Shown here: positions 28,235 through 37,996 of the stretch, piece by piece
Layout of the letters: each line of letters begins with the position of its first letter
Position numbering within the stretch: position 1 is the first letter of the stretch
From: Pseudomonas sp. Z8(2022)
GTDB taxonomy: Bacteria; Pseudomonadota; Gammaproteobacteria; Pseudomonadales; Pseudomonadaceae
Length of the DNA stretch: 64,000 bases
NCBI RefSeq assembly: GCF_025837155.1
Contig: NZ_CP107549.1
Coordinates: 1,240,001 to 1,304,000, forward strand
Direction: 5' to 3'
Made by a program: the position numbers and the translations under genes
Notes under the pieces: generated by a model
The model's database searches: none
What the model saw: only the letters and a program-made list of their open reading frames with translations
What the model was told of the DNA's origin: nothing

Positions 28235-28253
28235 TGCGCAAGTTTGCGCAAGT
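28235..28253. promoter_or_regulatory. AraC-type direct-repeat operator
   Basis: TGCGCAAGTTTGCGCAAGT: two identical 9-base half-sites TGCGCAAGT, 10 bases apart, upstream of the AraC gene. One-helical-turn direct repeats are the usual site for AraC-family proteins. The same motif with 16/19 identity is at 37929. Confidence 0.55.
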
Positions 28254-28385
28254 CTGGGGTCCTAATCTCTGGAGCACCTTTGGCTGGTGCCCGAATTTTT
28301 TTATTGCGACCCACGCGCAGTGTGAATACTCGGAGTATCGTGGCGTTCGCTGGAACACTCACCCGCATCCCGGATGCCCCTCCCG

Positions 28386-30680
28386 ATGAAATTCCTGCGC
28401 CGGTTCGCTCTCGCCTCTGTGCTGGTCACTCCCGGCCTGCTGGCCGCTGCTCCGCCTGTCGATGACAAGTCGGCCTTCATCGCCGATCTGCTCGGGCGCA
28501 TGACCCTTGAGGAAAAAGTCGGCCAGTTGCGCCTGATCAGCATCGGTAGCGACATGCCGCGCGAACGCATCCGCGAGGAGATGGCGGCGGGGCGTATCGG
28601 TGCCACCTTCAACTCGGTGGTGCGCCAGGACAACCGTCCGATGCAGGAGGCGGCGCTGCGCAGTCGCCTGGGCATTCCGGTGTTCTTCGCCTACGACGTC
28701 ATTCACGGCCATCGCACTACTTTCCCCATTGGCCTGGGCCTGGCCTCGAGTTGGGACATCCCGGCCATCGAGAACAGCGCCCGGATCGCCGCCTTCGAAG
28801 CCAGTGCCGACGGCCTCGACATGACCTTCGCCCCGACCGTCGATATTTCCCGCGATCCGCGCTGGGGCCGTACCTCAGAAGGCTTCGGCGAGGACCCCTA
28901 TCTGGTTTCGCGCATTGCCGAGGCGATGGTGCGTGGTTACCAGGGTGACGATCCCGCTGATCCGCAACGCATCATGGCCAGCGTCAAGCACTTCGCCCTG
29001 TACGGCGCGGTGGAGGGCGGGCGCGACTACAACGTGGTCGACATGAGCCCGATGCGCATGTATCAGGATTACCTGCCGCCTTACCGCGCCGCCATCGATG
29101 CCGGTGCCGGCGGGGTGATGGTGGCGCTGAACGCGATCAATGGCGTACCGGCCTCGGCCAACACCTGGCTGTTGCGTGATCTGCTGCGCCGCGACTGGGG
29201 TTTCAAGGGCGTGGTGCTCAGCGACCACGGCGCGATCACCGAACTTCTGCGTCATGGCGTGGCCGCCGATGGTCGCGAGGCCGCTCGCCTGGCTGTCACC
29301 GCAGGTGTCGGCATGAGCATGGCCGACTCCCTGTATGACCTGCAGCTGCCGGCGCTGGTGCGCAGCGGTGCGGTGCCGCAGAACGTGCTGGACGAAGCCG
29401 TCACCCATGTGCTGAACACCAAGTACGACCTCGGCCTGTTCCACGATCCGTTCCGCCGTATCGGCCGCGCCGAGGACGACCCGCCCGACGTCAATGCCGA
29501 AAGCCGTCTGCACCGCGCCGATGCCCGGGCCATGGCGCGTGATTCCCTGGTACTGCTGGAAAACCATGGCGACACGCTGCCCCTGAGCAGGAAGGCTACC
29601 GTCGCCCTGATCGGTCCGCTGGCCGACTCGCCGGTGGACATGCTCGGCAGCTGGTCGGCGGTCGGTGTGGCCGAGCAGGCAGTTACGTTGCGCAAGGGCC
29701 TGGAAGCGGCGCTCGAGGGGCAGGGCAAACTGCTCTACGCCGTGGGGGCCAACGTCACCGACGATGTGCACGTGATCGATTACCTCAACCAGCTCAACTG
29801 GGACCGCCCGGAAGTCGTGCCGGACAAGCGCACGCCACAGACAATGCTGGATGAGGCCGTGCGCCTGGCATCGCAGGCCGATGTCATCGTCGCCGCGGTG
29901 GGCGAAGCGCGGAGCATGTCCCACGAGTCCTCCAGCCGTACCCGCCTTGATCTGCCGGACAGCCAGCAGGCGTTGCTGCGTGCGCTCAAGGCCACCGGCA
30001 AGCCGCTGGTGCTGGTGCTGATGAACGGTCGGCCGCTGGCGCTCGGCTGGGAGAAGGAAAACGCCGATGCGATGCTGGAAACCTGGTACAGCGGCATCGA
30101 AGGCGGCCATGCCATCGCCGATGTGCTGTTCGGTGAACACAATCCCTCCGGCAAGCTGCCAATCACCTTCCCCCGTTCGGTGGGGCAGATTCCCAGCTAC
30201 TACAACCACCTGCGCGTGGGCCGCCCCTACACCCCCGGCACGCCCGGCAACTACACCTCGCAGTACTTCGAGGAGCCCAACGGCCCGCTCTATCCGTTCG
30301 GCTATGGCCTGAGCTACAGCGACTTCCAGCTCTCTGCGCCCAGGTTGTCTGCCGAACGCATGAAGGCGGGCGAGAAGATTCACGTCAGCGTCACCCTGAA
30401 GAACGCCGGGCCAAGGTCTGGCGCGACCGTGGTGCAGCTGTATCTGCATGACGAGGCCGCTTCGGTGATCCGTCCGTTGAAGGAACTCAAGGATTTTCGC
30501 AGGGTCAAGCTTGAAGCAGGCGAGGTGCGCGAGCTGAGCTTCGAGATCGACGAAACCATGCTGCGTTTCTATGACGCCAGCCTGCAACTAGTTAGCGAGC
30601 CAGGTGCCTTCCGTGTCCAGCTGGGGCTGGATTCGGAGAGCGTGCAGGAGGCGCGTTTCGAACTGTTGCCTCGCCAATGA
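28386..30680 (+). CDS. bglX: periplasmic beta-glucosidase
   Basis: 764-residue glycoside hydrolase family 3 enzyme. The signal peptide (KFLRRFALASVLVTPGLLAAAP) sends it to the periplasm. The catalytic nucleophile is Asp280 in FKGVVLSDHGAI; the second GH3 domain follows (VALIGPLADSP ... VVLMNGRPLALGW) and a fibronectin-III-like C-terminal domain ends the protein (ATVVQLYLHDEAASVIRPLKELKDFRRV). It cleaves beta-linked glucose, and its position just before opgGH suggests trimming or turnover of periplasmic beta-glucans, which is inference. The ATG at 28386 is preferred over one 12 bases upstream because the signal peptide fits; neither has a strong RBS. Confidence 0.92.
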   Translation: MKFLRRFALASVLVTPGLLAAAPPVDDKSAFIADLLGRMTLEEKVGQLRLISIGSDMPRERIREEMAAGRIGATFNSVVRQDNRPMQEAALRSRLGIPVFFAYDVIHGHRTTFPIGLGLASSWDIPAIENSARIAAFEASADGLDMTFAPTVDISRDPRWGRTSEGFGEDPYLVSRIAEAMVRGYQGDDPADPQRIMASVKHFALYGAVEGGRDYNVVDMSPMRMYQDYLPPYRAAIDAGAGGVMVALNAINGVPASANTWLLRDLLRRDWGFKGVVLSDHGAITELLRHGVAADGREAARLAVTAGVGMSMADSLYDLQLPALVRSGAVPQNVLDEAVTHVLNTKYDLGLFHDPFRRIGRAEDDPPDVNAESRLHRADARAMARDSLVLLENHGDTLPLSRKATVALIGPLADSPVDMLGSWSAVGVAEQAVTLRKGLEAALEGQGKLLYAVGANVTDDVHVIDYLNQLNWDRPEVVPDKRTPQTMLDEAVRLASQADVIVAAVGEARSMSHESSSRTRLDLPDSQQALLRALKATGKPLVLVLMNGRPLALGWEKENADAMLETWYSGIEGGHAIADVLFGEHNPSGKLPITFPRSVGQIPSYYNHLRVGRPYTPGTPGNYTSQYFEEPNGPLYPFGYGLSYSDFQLSAPRLSAERMKAGEKIHVSVTLKNAGPRSGATVVQLYLHDEAASVIRPLKELKDFRRVKLEAGEVRELSFEIDETMLRFYDASLQLVSEPGAFRVQLGLDSESVQEARFELLPRQ

Positions 30681-30830
30681 GGGCGGGGCCCGAGGAGGCG
30701 AAAACATACTCGCGGGAGCACCTGTGCCGGGTTTCGCGAACTGGTGATGATGCGCAGAGGTCACCGTCCGGTCGGCTTTCTGCAATGTGCTCGTATCGCC
30801 TTTGTACCCTTCGCCTTATTTCAATTTTCC

Positions 30831-30858
30831 GTAGCGGCCGCCCGTCGGTGGCCGCTAC
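30831..30858 (+). promoter_or_regulatory. leader hairpin upstream of opgG
   Basis: Perfect 9-base inverted repeat GTAGCGGCC / GGCCGCTAC with a 10-base loop, ending 35 bases before the opgG start. Could be an mRNA leader hairpin or a protein-binding palindrome. Confidence 0.4.
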
Positions 30859-30893
30859 CTGTCAGTACGTGTTGCCCTGGAGGCTGTGTGTCG

Positions 30894-32453
30894 ATGAGTC
30901 GTTGTTCTGGAGCCCGTATGGGCAGGGCCGGCAAGATGGCCCTCTGTATGCTTCCCCTGCTGTTTGCTGCCCAGAGCTGGGCTTTCGAACTGGATGATGT
31001 GGCCGTCAAGGCCAAGGCACTTGCCGCGGAAAGCTACAAGGCCGCGCAGAGCCGTTTGCCGGCTCCGCTACGCGAGCTGCCGTTCGCCGATTACCAGAAA
31101 GTGCGCTTCATCGAGGAGAAAGCCCTTTGGCGCGACGGCAAGACGCCGTTCCAGCTGTACTTCTTCCACCAGGGCATGCATTACGACGTGCCGGTGAAGA
31201 TCAACGAAGTGACCGCCGAAGGAACCCGGGAAATCATGTACGACCCGTCGATGTTCGATTTCGGCGACCTCAACGTGAACCCCGATGACCTCAAGGACCT
31301 CGGTTTCGCGGGCTTCAAGGTCATCAACGAGATCAACGCCAATGGCCGGCATGACGAGGTGATGAGCGTGCTCGGCGCCAGCTACTTCCGCATCGTCGGC
31401 AAGGGTCAGGTATTCGGTCTGTCCGCACGTGGTCTGGCCATCGACACCGCGCTGCCGTCGGGTGAGGAGTTTCCGCGTTTCACCGAATTCTGGATCGAGA
31501 AGCCGCAAGCGGATCGCCGCAGCCTGGTGATCTATGCGCTGCTCGACTCGCCGCGCGCCACCGGTGCCTATCGCATGGAGATCAAGCCGGGCCGTGACAG
31601 CGTGCTGGACGTGCAATCGAAGGTTTACCTGCGCGAGAACGTCGAGAAGCTCGGCATCGCGCCGCTGACCAGCATGTACCTGTTCGGCGCCAACCAGCCC
31701 TGGCCGCGCCCGAACTATCGTCCGCAACTGCATGACTCCGACGGCCTGGCCATCCATGCCGGCAATGGCGAATGGATCTGGCGCCCGCTGAACAACCCGC
31801 AGCGTCTCAACGTAAGCAGCTACCGTATCGACAACCCGCGCGGCTTTGGTCTGATGCAGCGCGGCCGCGATTTCAACCAGTATCAGGATCTCGACGACCG
31901 CTATGAGCTGCGTCCCAGTGGCTGGGTGGAAACCGTCGGCGACTGGGGGAGCGGTCATGTCGAGCTGGTGGAGATTCCGACCCCGGACGAAACCAACGAC
32001 AACATCGTCGCCCTGTGGCGCCCGGACAGTCTGCCAGCCCCGGGCGAGTCGCTGGATATGGCCTACCGCCTGCATTTCAGCCTCGACGATGCCGCCCTGC
32101 ATGACCCGCAACTGGCGATGGTCAGCCAGACCCGCCTGTCCGAGGGCGATATCAAGCAGGCCAACCTGATTCGTCAGGCTGACGGCAGCACCGCGCTGGT
32201 GGTCGACTTCGTCGGTGAGCAACTGGCCAAGCGTTCGCCCGATGCCGCGCCTGTGGCTCAGGTCAGCGTCGATGACAACGCCGAGTTGCTGGAAGACAAC
32301 CTGCGCTACAACCCGGTGAGCAAGGGCTGGCGCCTGACCCTGCGGGTCAAGGTCAAGGACCCGGCCCAGCCGGTGGAGATGCGTGCCGCCCTGATCGAGG
32401 ACGGCAAGCCTGTGTCGGAAACCTGGAGCTATCAGCTGCCTTCCCATGAATAA
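30894..32453 (+). CDS. opgG: osmoregulated periplasmic glucan biosynthesis protein G
   Basis: 519-residue periplasmic protein of the OpgG/MdoG family, needed to build the branched beta-glucan backbone made by OpgH. A signal peptide ([22 protein letters not shown]) is followed by the family start [19 protein letters not shown] and signatures [39 protein letters not shown] and [18 protein letters not shown] six bases upstream is nearer to the GGAGG and is an alternative start. Its stop overlaps opgH by eight bases, the classical opgGH arrangement. Confidence 0.94.
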   Translation: MSRCSGARMGRAGKMALCMLPLLFAAQSWAFELDDVAVKAKALAAESYKAAQSRLPAPLRELPFADYQKVRFIEEKALWRDGKTPFQLYFFHQGMHYDVPVKINEVTAEGTREIMYDPSMFDFGDLNVNPDDLKDLGFAGFKVINEINANGRHDEVMSVLGASYFRIVGKGQVFGLSARGLAIDTALPSGEEFPRFTEFWIEKPQADRRSLVIYALLDSPRATGAYRMEIKPGRDSVLDVQSKVYLRENVEKLGIAPLTSMYLFGANQPWPRPNYRPQLHDSDGLAIHAGNGEWIWRPLNNPQRLNVSSYRIDNPRGFGLMQRGRDFNQYQDLDDRYELRPSGWVETVGDWGSGHVELVEIPTPDETNDNIVALWRPDSLPAPGESLDMAYRLHFSLDDAALHDPQLAMVSQTRLSEGDIKQANLIRQADGSTALVVDFVGEQLAKRSPDAAPVAQVSVDDNAELLEDNLRYNPVSKGWRLTLRVKVKDPAQPVEMRAALIEDGKPVSETWSYQLPSHE

Positions 32454-34986
32454 CGCCCTAGACGCTACACAGATCCGGGATTACCTGGGTGAACTGCCGC
32501 TCGATCCCGAGCAGCAGCAGGCTCTGGCCCAGCGACTGCAAGAGGAGGGTGGCGATCTCGCTGCGCTGCACCGCGCCCTGCAAGAACGGCAGTGCAACGT
32601 GGCCGGGCCCCTCGAAGCAACCCGCGAGATGCTCGACTCGGTGCCGGCCCGGCTGGCGCTGGGCTGGCCGGATGCACTCGAGCGTGGCTGCCGCATGGTG
32701 CAGGATCATCAGGGCCGTCCGACCATCGAGTCGACGCCGCCGATCAAGCGCACGCGCATGGTGCCGGAGCCCTGGCAGACCAACATCCTGCAACGTGGTT
32801 GGCGTCGCCTGAAGGGCGAAAAGCCCGCACCGCGCCCGCGTACGCGCGAGAGCGAGGACTTTGCCGAAGAGCGCTGGCGTCATGTCGCCGCGGTGCGTCG
32901 TGCCGCCCTGCTGGTATTGATGGTGGTACAGACGGTGGTCGCCACCTGGTACATGAAATCGGTGCTGCCCTATCAGGGCTGGTCGCTGGTCGATCTGGGC
33001 CTGGTGTTCGAGCAGCCGCTGCGCGAGTCCGCCCGGCAGATCCTGCCGTATGTGGTGCAGACCAGCATCCTGACGCTGTTCGCCTTGCTGTTCTGCTGGG
33101 TGTCGATGGGCTTCTGGACCGCACTGATGGGGTTCTTCCAGCTGCTCAAGGGGCGTGACCGCTACAGCATTTCGGCCAGCAGTTGCGGGGATGAGCCGAT
33201 TTCACCACGGGCACGTACCGCACTGGTGATGCCGATCGCCAACGAGCACGTCCCGCGTGTGTTCGCCGGCCTGCGCGCGACGTTCGAGTCGCTCAAGGCC
33301 ACCGGGCAGCTCGAACACTTCGATTTCTTCATCCTCAGCGACAGTAACGACCCCGATATCTGCGTGGCCGAACAGCAGGCCTGGATGGAGCTGTGCCGCG
33401 AAGTGGAAGGCTTCGGCCATATCTTCTACCGTCGGCGCCGGCGCCGGGTTAAGCGCAAGAGCGGCAACATCGACGACTTCTGCCGGCGCTGGGGCAGCAA
33501 CTACTGCTACATGGTGGTGCTCGATGCCGACAGCGTGATGAGCGGTGAGTGTCTGACGCGCCTGGTGCGCCTGATGGAGGCCAACCCGGGTGCCGGCATC
33601 ATCCAGACCGCACCCAAGGCCTCGGGCATGGATACCCTCTATGCGCGTCTGCAGCAGTTCGCCACCAGCGTGTACGGGCCACTGTTCACCGCCGGTCTCA
33701 ACTTCTGGCAGCTGGGTGAATCGCACTACTGGGGCCATAACGCGATCATCCGCGTCAAACCCTTCATCGAGCACTGCGCCCTAGCACCGCTGCCGGGTAC
33801 CGGCTCGTTCGCTGGTGCGATCCTCTCCCACGACTTCGTCGAGGCCGCGTTGATGCGCCGCGCAGGCTGGGGCGTATGGATCGCCTACGACCTGCCGGGC
33901 AGTTACGAGGAACTGCCGCCGAACCTGCTCGACGAACTCAAGCGCGACCGCCGCTGGTGCCACGGCAACCTGATGAACTTCCGCCTGTTCCTGGTGCGCG
34001 GCATGCACGCGGTACACCGCGTGGTGTTCCTCACCGGGGTCATGTCCTATCTGTCGGCACCGCTATGGTTGCTGTTCCTGGTGCTGTCGACCTGTCTGCT
34101 GGCGATCCACACGCTGATGGTGCCGGAGTACTTCCTGCAACCCAACCAGCTCTATCCCCTATGGCCCCGCTGGCAGCCGCAGGAGGCCGTCGCCCTGTTT
34201 TCCGCCACTATGACCCTGCTGTTCCTGCCCAAGCTGCTCAGTGTGCTGCTGATCTGGATCAAGGGCGCGGAGGCCTATGGCGGTCGCATGCGCGTGCTGT
34301 TGTCGATGCTCCTGGAGGCGTCCTGCTCGGTGCTGCTGGCGCCGGTGCGCATGCTGTTTCACAGTCTGTTCGTCACCGCCGCCTTCCTTGGCTGGTCGGT
34401 GCAGTGGAACTCGCCGCAGCGCGTGGATGACTCGACGCCCTGGAGCGAAGCCTTCCGTCGCCACGGTACCCAGGTGCTTATCGGCCTCGGCTGGACGGCG
34501 CTGGTGGCCTGGCTCAATCCGGACTTCCTCTGGTGGCTGGCGCCCATCGTCGTGTCGCTGGTGCTGTCGCCGGCGGTGTCGGTGCTGACCAGTCGCACGG
34601 CGCCTGGCCTGGCGGCGCGGCGCAACAAGCTGTTCCTGATTCCGGAAGAGCACAAGGTGCCGGTGGAGCTGAGCAACACCGCCAGGTACGAGCAGTTGAA
34701 CAATTCACATGCGTTGCACAAGGGCTTTCTGCGTGCGGTGGTCGATCCGCTGTACAACGCCCTGGTCTGCGCGATGGCCCGTGCCCGCCACGCCAAGGTG
34801 GTGCCCGCCGCCGACGCGCTGCGCGAAGAGCGTATCGGGGAAATCCTCGACGCCGGGCCTGAAGGCAAGGTCGAGGCGACCCGCTGGCGTCTGCTCAACG
34901 ACCCCGACGGCATGGCGCGTCTGCACGCGCGGATCTGGCAGGAAACGCAATATCGCGCCTGGCGCGAAGCACTGCGCGATGCCTGA
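32446..34986 (+). CDS. opgH: glucans biosynthesis glucosyltransferase H
   Basis: 846-residue inner-membrane family 2 glycosyltransferase that polymerises glucose from UDP-glucose and moves the chain to the periplasm. The N-terminal cytoplasmic region precedes two membrane segments ([35 protein letters not shown]), the catalytic domain ([36 protein letters not shown], and [12 protein letters not shown], equivalent to the D,D,D,QxxRW set) and at least five more membrane segments. The end is a charged cytoplasmic tail. A terminator-like hairpin follows. Confidence 0.95.
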   Translation: MNNALDATQIRDYLGELPLDPEQQQALAQRLQEEGGDLAALHRALQERQCNVAGPLEATREMLDSVPARLALGWPDALERGCRMVQDHQGRPTIESTPPIKRTRMVPEPWQTNILQRGWRRLKGEKPAPRPRTRESEDFAEERWRHVAAVRRAALLVLMVVQTVVATWYMKSVLPYQGWSLVDLGLVFEQPLRESARQILPYVVQTSILTLFALLFCWVSMGFWTALMGFFQLLKGRDRYSISASSCGDEPISPRARTALVMPIANEHVPRVFAGLRATFESLKATGQLEHFDFFILSDSNDPDICVAEQQAWMELCREVEGFGHIFYRRRRRRVKRKSGNIDDFCRRWGSNYCYMVVLDADSVMSGECLTRLVRLMEANPGAGIIQTAPKASGMDTLYARLQQFATSVYGPLFTAGLNFWQLGESHYWGHNAIIRVKPFIEHCALAPLPGTGSFAGAILSHDFVEAALMRRAGWGVWIAYDLPGSYEELPPNLLDELKRDRRWCHGNLMNFRLFLVRGMHAVHRVVFLTGVMSYLSAPLWLLFLVLSTCLLAIHTLMVPEYFLQPNQLYPLWPRWQPQEAVALFSATMTLLFLPKLLSVLLIWIKGAEAYGGRMRVLLSMLLEASCSVLLAPVRMLFHSLFVTAAFLGWSVQWNSPQRVDDSTPWSEAFRRHGTQVLIGLGWTALVAWLNPDFLWWLAPIVVSLVLSPAVSVLTSRTAPGLAARRNKLFLIPEEHKVPVELSNTARYEQLNNSHALHKGFLRAVVDPLYNALVCAMARARHAKVVPAADALREERIGEILDAGPEGKVEATRWRLLNDPDGMARLHARIWQETQYRAWREALRDA

Positions 34987-34991
34987 TCTGC

Positions 34992-35020
34992 CGACACGCT
35001 CCCACATCGGGGGCGTGTCG
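34992..35020 (+). terminator. probable terminator after opgGH
   Basis: CGACACGC-T-CCC / GGG-G-GCGTGTCG stem with a 5-base loop directly after the opgH stop, followed by a T-rich tract with interruptions. Confidence 0.6.
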
Positions 35021-35175
35021 TGCTGTCTTTCTGACATACCCGTTAACATCTGCAGCTGCATCTGACCCCAGCAGCACGGCACCATTGCGTCTGGCTCGGG
35101 TCTATGCACGCACCGCAGCGTTTTGGTTGCCCGACCTGAATACCGTTTTCATTGATGACATTGGAGAGAAACACG

Positions 35176-35706
35176 ATGTCGAGTCTGCATGACTCCGCTC
35201 AGCGCTACGGCGCCGTTACACGCCTGCTGCACTGGGGCATGGCCGTCTTGCTGGGATGGCAGTTCGTCACCGTTCTGGCCCATGCCCTGCTGGAAGACAG
35301 TGCGCTGGACAAGTTCGCCTGGAGTACCCACAAGTCAGCAGGACTGTTGCTGATGGTGCTGGTAGTGATTCGTCTGCTCTGGGCGCTGTACAGCCGAAAC
35401 CGTCGGCCGGCAGCGGTCAGCACCCTGGCCCGTGTCGGCCACCTGGCGCTGTATGGACTGATGTTCGTCATCCCGTTCGTTGCCTTGCTGCGTCAGTACG
35501 GTTCGGGTCGGGAATTCGTCGCCTTCGGCATGAGCGTCATGCCAGGGTTCAACGGCAAGATCGAATGGATGACCGCTCCGGCGGGCCTGCTGCATGGCAA
35601 TCTGGGCTGGCTGCTGCTGTTCATGGTGATCGGCCACGCGGCCATGGCGTTCATCCATCGCCGCCAGGGCGACGAGGACGTGCTGGCACGCATGATCGGC
35701 CGCTGA
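35176..35706 (+). CDS. cytochrome b561 family protein
   Basis: 176-residue inner-membrane diheme cytochrome b with four hydrophobic helices. Candidate heme histidines are in RLLHWGMAVL, STHKSAGLL, the LLHGNLGWLL helix and VIGHAAMAFIHRR. It follows the prokaryotic CybB pattern and likely oxidises quinol, as shown for E. coli CybB with superoxide. GGAGA precedes the ATG at 35176. Following it is the candidate small RNA. Confidence 0.9.
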   Translation: MSSLHDSAQRYGAVTRLLHWGMAVLLGWQFVTVLAHALLEDSALDKFAWSTHKSAGLLLMVLVVIRLLWALYSRNRRPAAVSTLARVGHLALYGLMFVIPFVALLRQYGSGREFVAFGMSVMPGFNGKIEWMTAPAGLLHGNLGWLLLFMVIGHAAMAFIHRRQGDEDVLARMIGR

Positions 35707-35789
35707 ATCGGCCGGGTATGGCAAAAGGCTTACACGCCCTGGCGGCAACCGCCACTGTCGCCGGCCCGGCTCGATCCTTAATCTACGCA

Positions 35790-35898
35790 CATCCCCTGCA
35801 GCGACGGAATGCTGAGGCTCAAGGAAGATGACCAGGCCAAGATGGCTACCGACAGGATGTCGGATGGTTGGGAAGAAACCCGCTTCGGCGGGTTTTTT
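35790..35898 (+). ncRNA. candidate RsmX/Y/Z-type regulatory small RNA
   Basis: A roughly 109-nt intergenic segment with five GGA triplets (35806, 35823, 35855, 35862, 35871). One GGA is in the loop of CAGC-GACGGAAT-GCTG, another in the loop of the perfect hairpin CCGACAGGATGTCGG (35849-35863), and the end is a textbook terminator (AAACCCGC-TTCG-GCGGGTTT plus Ts). Multiple GGA loops and this size are the hallmark of RNAs that sequester RsmA/CsrA. A TAATCT -10-like hexamer lies at 35779-35784. A CTTACA half of the GacA upstream site is at 35729-35734, about 60 bases before the proposed start, but the left half is poor. The 5' end is an estimate. Confidence 0.55.
35876..35898 (+). terminator. 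rho-independent terminator
   Basis: AAACCCGC-TTCG-GCGGGTTT with a stable UUCG tetraloop and six Ts; ends the candidate small RNA and also lies at the 3' side of the opposing helicase gene. Confidence 0.92.
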
Positions 35899-35933
35899 GT
35901 CGTCTGCAGAAAAGTGCTCGGTGCCTGTTCGTA

Positions 35934-37847
35934 TCAGGCCGGCGGCTGCTGTTCGGCCCGACCGGCCGCCAGGCTCCGGGTGGCGCCCTGGGTCTTGCGT
36001 GTGTACCACAGCACCCGGCTCACGCCGCGGGTGATGGCGACGTAGGCCAGACGCCGGGCCTCGTCCTGCATGGCCTGGTCGTAGCTGCCGCTGAAGAAGC
36101 CACAGTGGGTATAGAGCGCATTGCGCAGTGGGTGTTTTTCCACCGGCAGGCAGTCGTCGAGGATGATTGCCACCTCGGCCTGCAGCCCCTTGGCGCGGTG
36201 AATGGACAGGGCCTTGACCGGCAACGTCTTGTCCAGTTGCGCTCGCACCTGCTGCAGCGGCTCGTTGCGTCGGCTGAGCAGCAGCACGGCGGTGCGGTCC
36301 GCATTAGGGCGCTGGCTGACGTGCTGGCACTGGGCGGTGATCTCCTTGAGCAGCGTCGGCAGGCCGTTGGCCAGGTCGAAGCGCTGGATCAGCCTGACGC
36401 CATGGTCGCCCGGTTGCATGGCCCTGGCCGCGACGCAGGTCTTGGCCTGCTTGTTGTGCACTTCGGCCAGCACCTTTTCGGCATCACGTATCACCGGCTC
36501 GATGCTGCGATAGTTGGTGCCCAGCAGCAGAGTGGTGCTCTTGCCGCGGCCACGGCTGGGGAAGTGGCGGTCGAAATCAATGAACAGCTCGGGCGAGCTG
36601 CCGCGCCAGCCGTAGATCGATTGCCAGTCGTCGCCGATGGCCATCAGGCTGATGCGCTCGCCCGCAGCGTGCAGACGGCGGTGCACGGCCTGCAGCCACA
36701 GCACGATCTGCGGCGAGATGTCCTGGAATTCGTCGATCAGCAGGTGGCTCAGGGCGAGCAGGGCGGGGCCGGGTTTGCCATCTTCGCTGCTCAGTCGCTC
36801 GCTCAGCTGTGCGAACGCGCCATTGAAACTCATCAAACCCTGATTGTGCAGCAGCGCGCTGAAATGCTGGTGGAAGCGCTGCATGGCCTCGATGAAGTCC
36901 CGTTCGCGCGTTGCGCAGTTCAGCGCTTTTACATCGACACGGTCGAGACGAATCCCCAGGCTTTCGGCGAAGTCGATCTGCCCGTGCAGCAGCTCGAACA
37001 GCGGCAGGGCGGCGAATTCACCGGGCAGCTTGCAGACGTCCAGTGGCGCCCTGGTCCTGCCCTGTGGCGGCTCCTCAGGCGCCGGCAGCTTGAGCAGGCG
37101 GTGTGTCAGGGCGCGAAAGCGCGCATCGTCGGCATAGGCGTTCTGGTAGGCCTGCTTGAGCAGACGCTGCTGCGCGGGGCGCAGGCGCCCGCCAGCGAGC
37201 GGGTTGTCCGGCTCGTCGCCGGGGTCGTCCAGTTGCTCGAACCAGCGCGGGTTGCCCAGGCTTTCCTTGGCCAGCGTCGCCATGGCTGCGTGGAAGGTGC
37301 GCACGCACTGGCGCGCATCATGCGGGTAGCGCCAGAAGTCGAGCAGGCGTTGCAGGCGCTCGCGCAGCTCGTGGCAGGATGCGTTGGTGAAGGAGATCAC
37401 CGTCAGGCGTTTCGGCTCGACCTCCAGGTGGCAGAGCAGGAACACCACCCGCAGCACCAGGGTGCTTGACTTGCCCGAGCCGGCACCGGCGAAGATGCGC
37501 GCCAGCGGTGCGCGGCAGAGAATCATCGCCCACTGTTCGTCCGACGGGGCGCCGATCAGCCCGGCATTCACCGCCTGAGTCACGCGCTCGCGCATGGCCT
37601 GCACCTGGGCGTCTTCGATCTTCAGCCGGGTGGCGGGGTAGATGCCTGCGGGGCCAGGCTTGCTGCTGGCGGCATTGCGGCTGCCGGCTTTCTTGTTGGT
37701 GGTGGACTTCTTCTTGCTCTGCTTGCGTGCGGGCTTGCGCGGTTGCGCAGCTTCGCGCTCGGCGCGCAGGTAGGCGGTGGTACGGGGGAAGTAACGGGCG
37801 AGGGCGCTGGAGAGCAGTTGTCTGTAGCGCGCGACGGCGGAAAGCAT
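35934..37847 (-). CDS. UvrD/Rep-like superfamily 1 helicase
   Basis: 637-residue SF1 DNA helicase. After a basic Lys/Arg-rich N-terminus (ARKQSKKKSTTNKKAGSR), motif I is FAGAGSGKSSTLVLRV, Ia is LTVISFTNASCHELRERL, motif II is LLIDEFQDISP, motif III AIGDDWQSIYGWRG, and the C-terminal motifs include ALSIHRAKGLQAEVAII and YVAITRGVSRVLWYT. The domain is shorter than UvrD (720) and the target process is unknown. I prefer the ATG giving MLSAVARYRQLL; a TTG 63 bases upstream extends the frame. Confidence 0.9.
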   Translation of the reverse strand: MLSAVARYRQLLSSALARYFPRTTAYLRAEREAAQPRKPARKQSKKKSTTNKKAGSRNAASSKPGPAGIYPATRLKIEDAQVQAMRERVTQAVNAGLIGAPSDEQWAMILCRAPLARIFAGAGSGKSSTLVLRVVFLLCHLEVEPKRLTVISFTNASCHELRERLQRLLDFWRYPHDARQCVRTFHAAMATLAKESLGNPRWFEQLDDPGDEPDNPLAGGRLRPAQQRLLKQAYQNAYADDARFRALTHRLLKLPAPEEPPQGRTRAPLDVCKLPGEFAALPLFELLHGQIDFAESLGIRLDRVDVKALNCATRERDFIEAMQRFHQHFSALLHNQGLMSFNGAFAQLSERLSSEDGKPGPALLALSHLLIDEFQDISPQIVLWLQAVHRRLHAAGERISLMAIGDDWQSIYGWRGSSPELFIDFDRHFPSRGRGKSTTLLLGTNYRSIEPVIRDAEKVLAEVHNKQAKTCVAARAMQPGDHGVRLIQRFDLANGLPTLLKEITAQCQHVSQRPNADRTAVLLLSRRNEPLQQVRAQLDKTLPVKALSIHRAKGLQAEVAIILDDCLPVEKHPLRNALYTHCGFFSGSYDQAMQDEARRLAYVAITRGVSRVLWYTRKTQGATRSLAAGRAEQQPPA

Positions 37848-37928
37848 GCGGTGGTGATGACCTGGCTGGCAAAGCCGGAATGATAAGCCCTGGGGCGCGA
37901 TGGCAGGCAAGGATGGCGCTTTGATAAA

Positions 37929-37947
37929 TGCGCAACTTTGTGCAAGC
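37929..37947. promoter_or_regulatory. AraC-type direct-repeat operator before the EamA gene
   Basis: TGCGCAACTTTGTGCAAGC, 16 of 19 positions identical to the motif at 28235, with the same 10-base half-site period. It ends 49 bases before the transporter start codon, a typical activator position. Confidence 0.5.
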
Positions 37948-37996
37948 GCGTGGCGCGTGGCGGTTCCAGACTGTGCTCAGTCCTGGGAGATTCTCG

